DNA of 64,000 bases from Saccharopolyspora kobensis (GTDB taxonomy: Bacteria; Actinomycetota; Actinomycetes; Mycobacteriales; Pseudonocardiaceae), in the NCBI RefSeq assembly GCF_900108315.1, contig NZ_FNVB01000007.1:124001-188000 (forward strand). The letters run 5' to 3'. Made by a program: the position numbers and the translations under genes. The notes below the pieces were generated by a model. That model had not been told where the DNA came from. It ran no database searches and was given only the letters and a program-made list of their open reading frames with translations. This document shows, piece by piece, positions 62,389 to 64,000 of this stretch (positions are counted from its first letter, which is position 1; each line of letters starts with the position of its first letter).

Positions 62389-63273
62389 CTACTGGCGCTT
62401 CAGGAGCTCGAAGAGGCTTGAGAAGCCCTGGTCGCCGTGTCCGTCGGCGATCCGGCGGTCCATCAGCTCCTTCACCTCCCGCATCCGCACCGCTTCCACG
62501 CCGAGGGAGTCCCGGTGGCTGATCATGTCGTCCATCAGCGCGGCCTGGACGTTGAGCGGACCGAGGTCGGGCGCGTACTCGCCGCTCTTGACCGCCTTGC
62601 TCATCGAGGTCAGCAGCGGCGGGAAGGCGGCCAGCGAACCGGCGAAGCGGTCGGCGAACTCCACGACGTCGACCCCTTCGGCCTGGACCAGCCGGAGCGT
62701 GTGGAGGAACCCGATGAGCAGCTCGTAGGACGCCGCCACCTGGGCCATGAACTCCACGGCGGCCGAACCGGCGTCCTCGCCGTGGTAGGCGATGGTGCCC
62801 AGCTCCCGCAGCGTGGACTCGTGGGCGTCGAACGCCTGCCGGGAACCGCTGAACGGGAACATGATGTTCGGCGTTCCGACGTACGGCGGGTCGCCCATGA
62901 TCTTGCCGTCGACGTACTCGGCGCCGCGCTCGCTCGCCCACCGCTCGGTGGCCCGGGCCTGGGAGGGCGAACCGCTGGTGACGTTGACCAGCACCTTGCC
63001 CGCGACCGAGTCCCCGACGGTGCTCAACACCTCGTCGACCGCAGTGCCGTCGAGCAAGCAGATCACCACGAGCGGACTCGCCGCGACGGCCTCCGCCGCG
63101 GTCGCGGCCGCGGTGGCACCGGCGTCGACCAGCGGCGTGGTCTTGCTCGCGGTCCGGTTCCAGACCGTCGTGCGGTACCCGCGGTCGACGAAGGTCCTGG
63201 CGATCGCCGATCCCATGTCGCCGAGTCCGAGCACGGTGACCTGGCCCGCGGCACCTTCGGCAGTCGTTGTCAT
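62389..63273 (-). CDS. imine-reductase-like NAD(P)-dependent oxidoreductase
   Basis: 294 residues from ATG 63273. Rossmann VTVLGLGDMGSAIARTFVDRGYRTTVWNRTASKTTPLVDAGA with N-R-T-x2-K for NADPH, VNVTSGSPSQARATERWA, and DGKIMGDPPYVGTPNIMFPFSGS, the imine-reductase (IRED) version of the hydroxyacid-dehydrogenase fold, plus a helical C-terminal dimer domain. At the place of the usual catalytic Asp or Tyr (GEDAGSAAVEFMAQ) I read Phe, so the reaction may differ. No partner gene; likely reduces cyclic imines or related C=N compounds (inference). Confidence 0.82.
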   Translation of the reverse strand: MTTTAEGAAGQVTVLGLGDMGSAIARTFVDRGYRTTVWNRTASKTTPLVDAGATAAATAAEAVAASPLVVICLLDGTAVDEVLSTVGDSVAGKVLVNVTSGSPSQARATERWASERGAEYVDGKIMGDPPYVGTPNIMFPFSGSRQAFDAHESTLRELGTIAYHGEDAGSAAVEFMAQVAASYELLIGFLHTLRLVQAEGVDVVEFADRFAGSLAAFPPLLTSMSKAVKSGEYAPDLGPLNVQAALMDDMISHRDSLGVEAVRMREVKELMDRRIADGHGDQGFSSLFELLKRQ

Positions 63274-63519
63274 GTCGTTCCTTCCCGAACCACGATCGAG
63301 CTTTTCGCCGATCCGACTGCGAGCAGCCTCCAACTTCCAGCAAAGTCGAGGTCAAGAAGAAGGTCGATCGGGTTTTCCGCGCACCTGCGACGCCGCGTGC
63401 CAGGATGGGGCCATGCTGGACGAGCCCGACCGCACCGACCGGCAAGCTGCTCAGCGAAGACGCACTCCGCCGCAGCGCCGGCTGAGCGCCCGGCCGCTTC
63501 GGGGCGTTCGGCGGGCTCG

Positions 63520-63906
63520 CTACGAGGTGACGACCACTCCGCCGATGCCGGTGCGCTCGGCCGGGGTGCCCACGAGTTCGACCGTCACACCGGCGCGGAC
63601 GCGTTCACCGAAGACGTCGACGATGGCGTCGGTGACTCCGGCGACGAGGCGGGCGACGATCTCGTCGGCGTCGGGTCGGCTGAAGGCCGCTTCCCGGATG
63701 CCGAACGTGACGCTCGGCGCGGGTGCTTGTGCGGGCTTGCCGCCGATGCCCCACCGGTTGGGCGGCATGCCGATCAGCCGCACGACCGCGATGCTCCGGG
63801 CCCACTCGCCGTAGACGGCGACGATCGCATCGGTCAGCTTCTCGATCAGCTCGGTCTCGCGGCCGGTCAGGTCGCTTTCCAGCACGTGGACGTCGAGGTG
63901 GGGCAC
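63520..63906 (-). CDS. tandem 4-oxalocrotonate-tautomerase-like protein
   Basis: 128 residues, about twice a classical 4-OT subunit. The two beta-alpha-beta halves start PHLDVHVLESDLTGRETELIEKLTDAIV (1-30) and PSVTFGIREAAFSRPDADEIVARLVAGVTDAIV (about 66-100) and end NRWGIGG and ERTGIGG. Pro1 follows the initiating Met in the first half; the second half has an internal Pro that cannot be a free N-terminus, so only one site can be active. GTG 63906 has GGAGGG upstream. Enzymes of this group act on enols in aromatic breakdown. Confidence 0.85.
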   Translation of the reverse strand: MPHLDVHVLESDLTGRETELIEKLTDAIVAVYGEWARSIAVVRLIGMPPNRWGIGGKPAQAPAPSVTFGIREAAFSRPDADEIVARLVAGVTDAIVDVFGERVRAGVTVELVGTPAERTGIGGVVVTS

Positions 63907-63924
63907 AGCACCCTCCGAGGAATG

Positions 63925-63953
63925 TTTGGAAGCAAATTGAATTTGGAAGCAAA
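63925..63953. promoter_or_regulatory. tandem 12-bp operator
   Basis: TTTGGAAGCAAA occurs at 63925-63936 and 63942-63953, 17 bp apart; each is a dyad TTTG-N4-CAAA. It lies between the divergent tautomerase gene and the gene starting at 63974, so one regulator site probably serves both. Confidence 0.65.
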
Positions 63954-63973
63954 GCTATTGGGAGGCCGTGCGG

Positions 63974-64000
63974 ATGTCAACGCCTGACGCCACCGATGAC
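63974..64000 (+). CDS. start of an unidentified gene (cut by window edge)
   Basis: ATG 63974 with GGGAGG 9 nt upstream begins M-S-T-P-D-A-T-D-D and runs off the window. The ribosome site and the operator just upstream make it a credible gene; divergent setting suggests a regulator of the tautomerase gene, but nothing in nine codons identifies it. Confidence 0.5.

Noticed and set aside
63414..63485. Short plus-strand ORF ending GKLLSEDALRRSAG
   Set aside because: Looks protein-like for about 15 residues but has no ribosome site and no upstream coding support; could be a gene remnant, not enough to call.
1..64000. CRISPR arrays, insertion sequences, integrases, attachment sites
   Set aside because: No regularly spaced repeats, transposase or integrase motifs, or terminal inverted repeats with target duplications were found on reading both strands.

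Overview
The window reads as chromosomal DNA of a high-GC actinobacterium of the Pseudonocardiaceae type, most likely Saccharopolyspora or a close relative. This rests on the very GC-rich codons, the many GTG starts, the many -10 hexamers sitting 6-8 nt before a start codon (leaderless genes), and gene order. The order miaB - membrane protein - DUF349 - Rv2728c-like - miaA - dapF - hflX - lexA - LysM protein - nrdR, with sigB and ideR further along, is the backbone known from the Mycobacterium tuberculosis Rv2733c-Rv2710 region (synteny recalled, not computed). No tRNA, rRNA, CRISPR array, insertion sequence or prophage was seen.

Layout. 1-9.4 kb is accessory: a cut-off DHA2 exporter, a TetR/flavin-monooxygenase pair with a clear tandem operator, a second DHA2 exporter that diverges from a questin-oxidase-like gene through a mirror-symmetric promoter, a large LuxR (LAL) regulator, and an Abi_2/HEPN abortive-infection-type gene. 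9.5-12.8 kb is a gluABCD-type amino-acid ABC importer. 13-27 kb is core: tRNA modification (miaB, miaA), diaminopimelate epimerase (dapF), GTPase hflX, the SOS pair lexA/LysM protein with two LexA boxes, and the vitamin-B12-dependent ribonucleotide reductase nrdR-nrdJ behind two NrdR boxes 21 bp apart. 27-41.8 kb is variable: a frameshifted pseudogene, hypothetical genes, a MocR-type aspartate aminotransferase, two TetR-controlled units, a methyltransferase preceded by a tiny leaderless ORF and stem-loops, NAD(P)-binding proteins, a secreted Xaa-Pro peptidase and a DUF4192 gene. 41.8-50.6 kb holds ideR-galK (4-nt overlap) and galE, a sulfurtransferase, and an acuC deacetylase - Pat acetyltransferase operon with an alpha/beta hydrolase behind it. 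50.7-59.3 kb holds a YeeE/YedE transporter, a lipoprotein, class I fumarase, a tyrosine-phosphatase-like protein, a 470-bp non-coding gap, the primary-like sigma factor sigB, dtd and a large methyltransferase. 59.3-64 kb has acetyltransferases, an aminoglycoside-phosphotransferase-like kinase, an imine-reductase-like enzyme, a tandem tautomerase, and the first codons of a gene behind a repeated operator.

How the genes work together. Three stress circuits can be read from sites as well as genes: DNA damage (LexA represses itself and the LysM division/wall protein), nucleotide balance (NrdR on nrdRJ), and iron (IdeR, translationally tied to galactokinase). acuC and the Pat-type enzyme form an eraser/writer pair for protein lysine acetylation. 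The accessory modules pair a regulator with a redox enzyme or exporter, which suggests handling of aromatic or polyketide-like compounds. The points most worth a second look are the mirror-symmetric divergent promoter at 4439-4540, the leader ORF/stem-loop region at 35990-36156, the catalytically altered acyl-CoA-synthetase domain in the Pat enzyme, and the non-coding region next to sigB.
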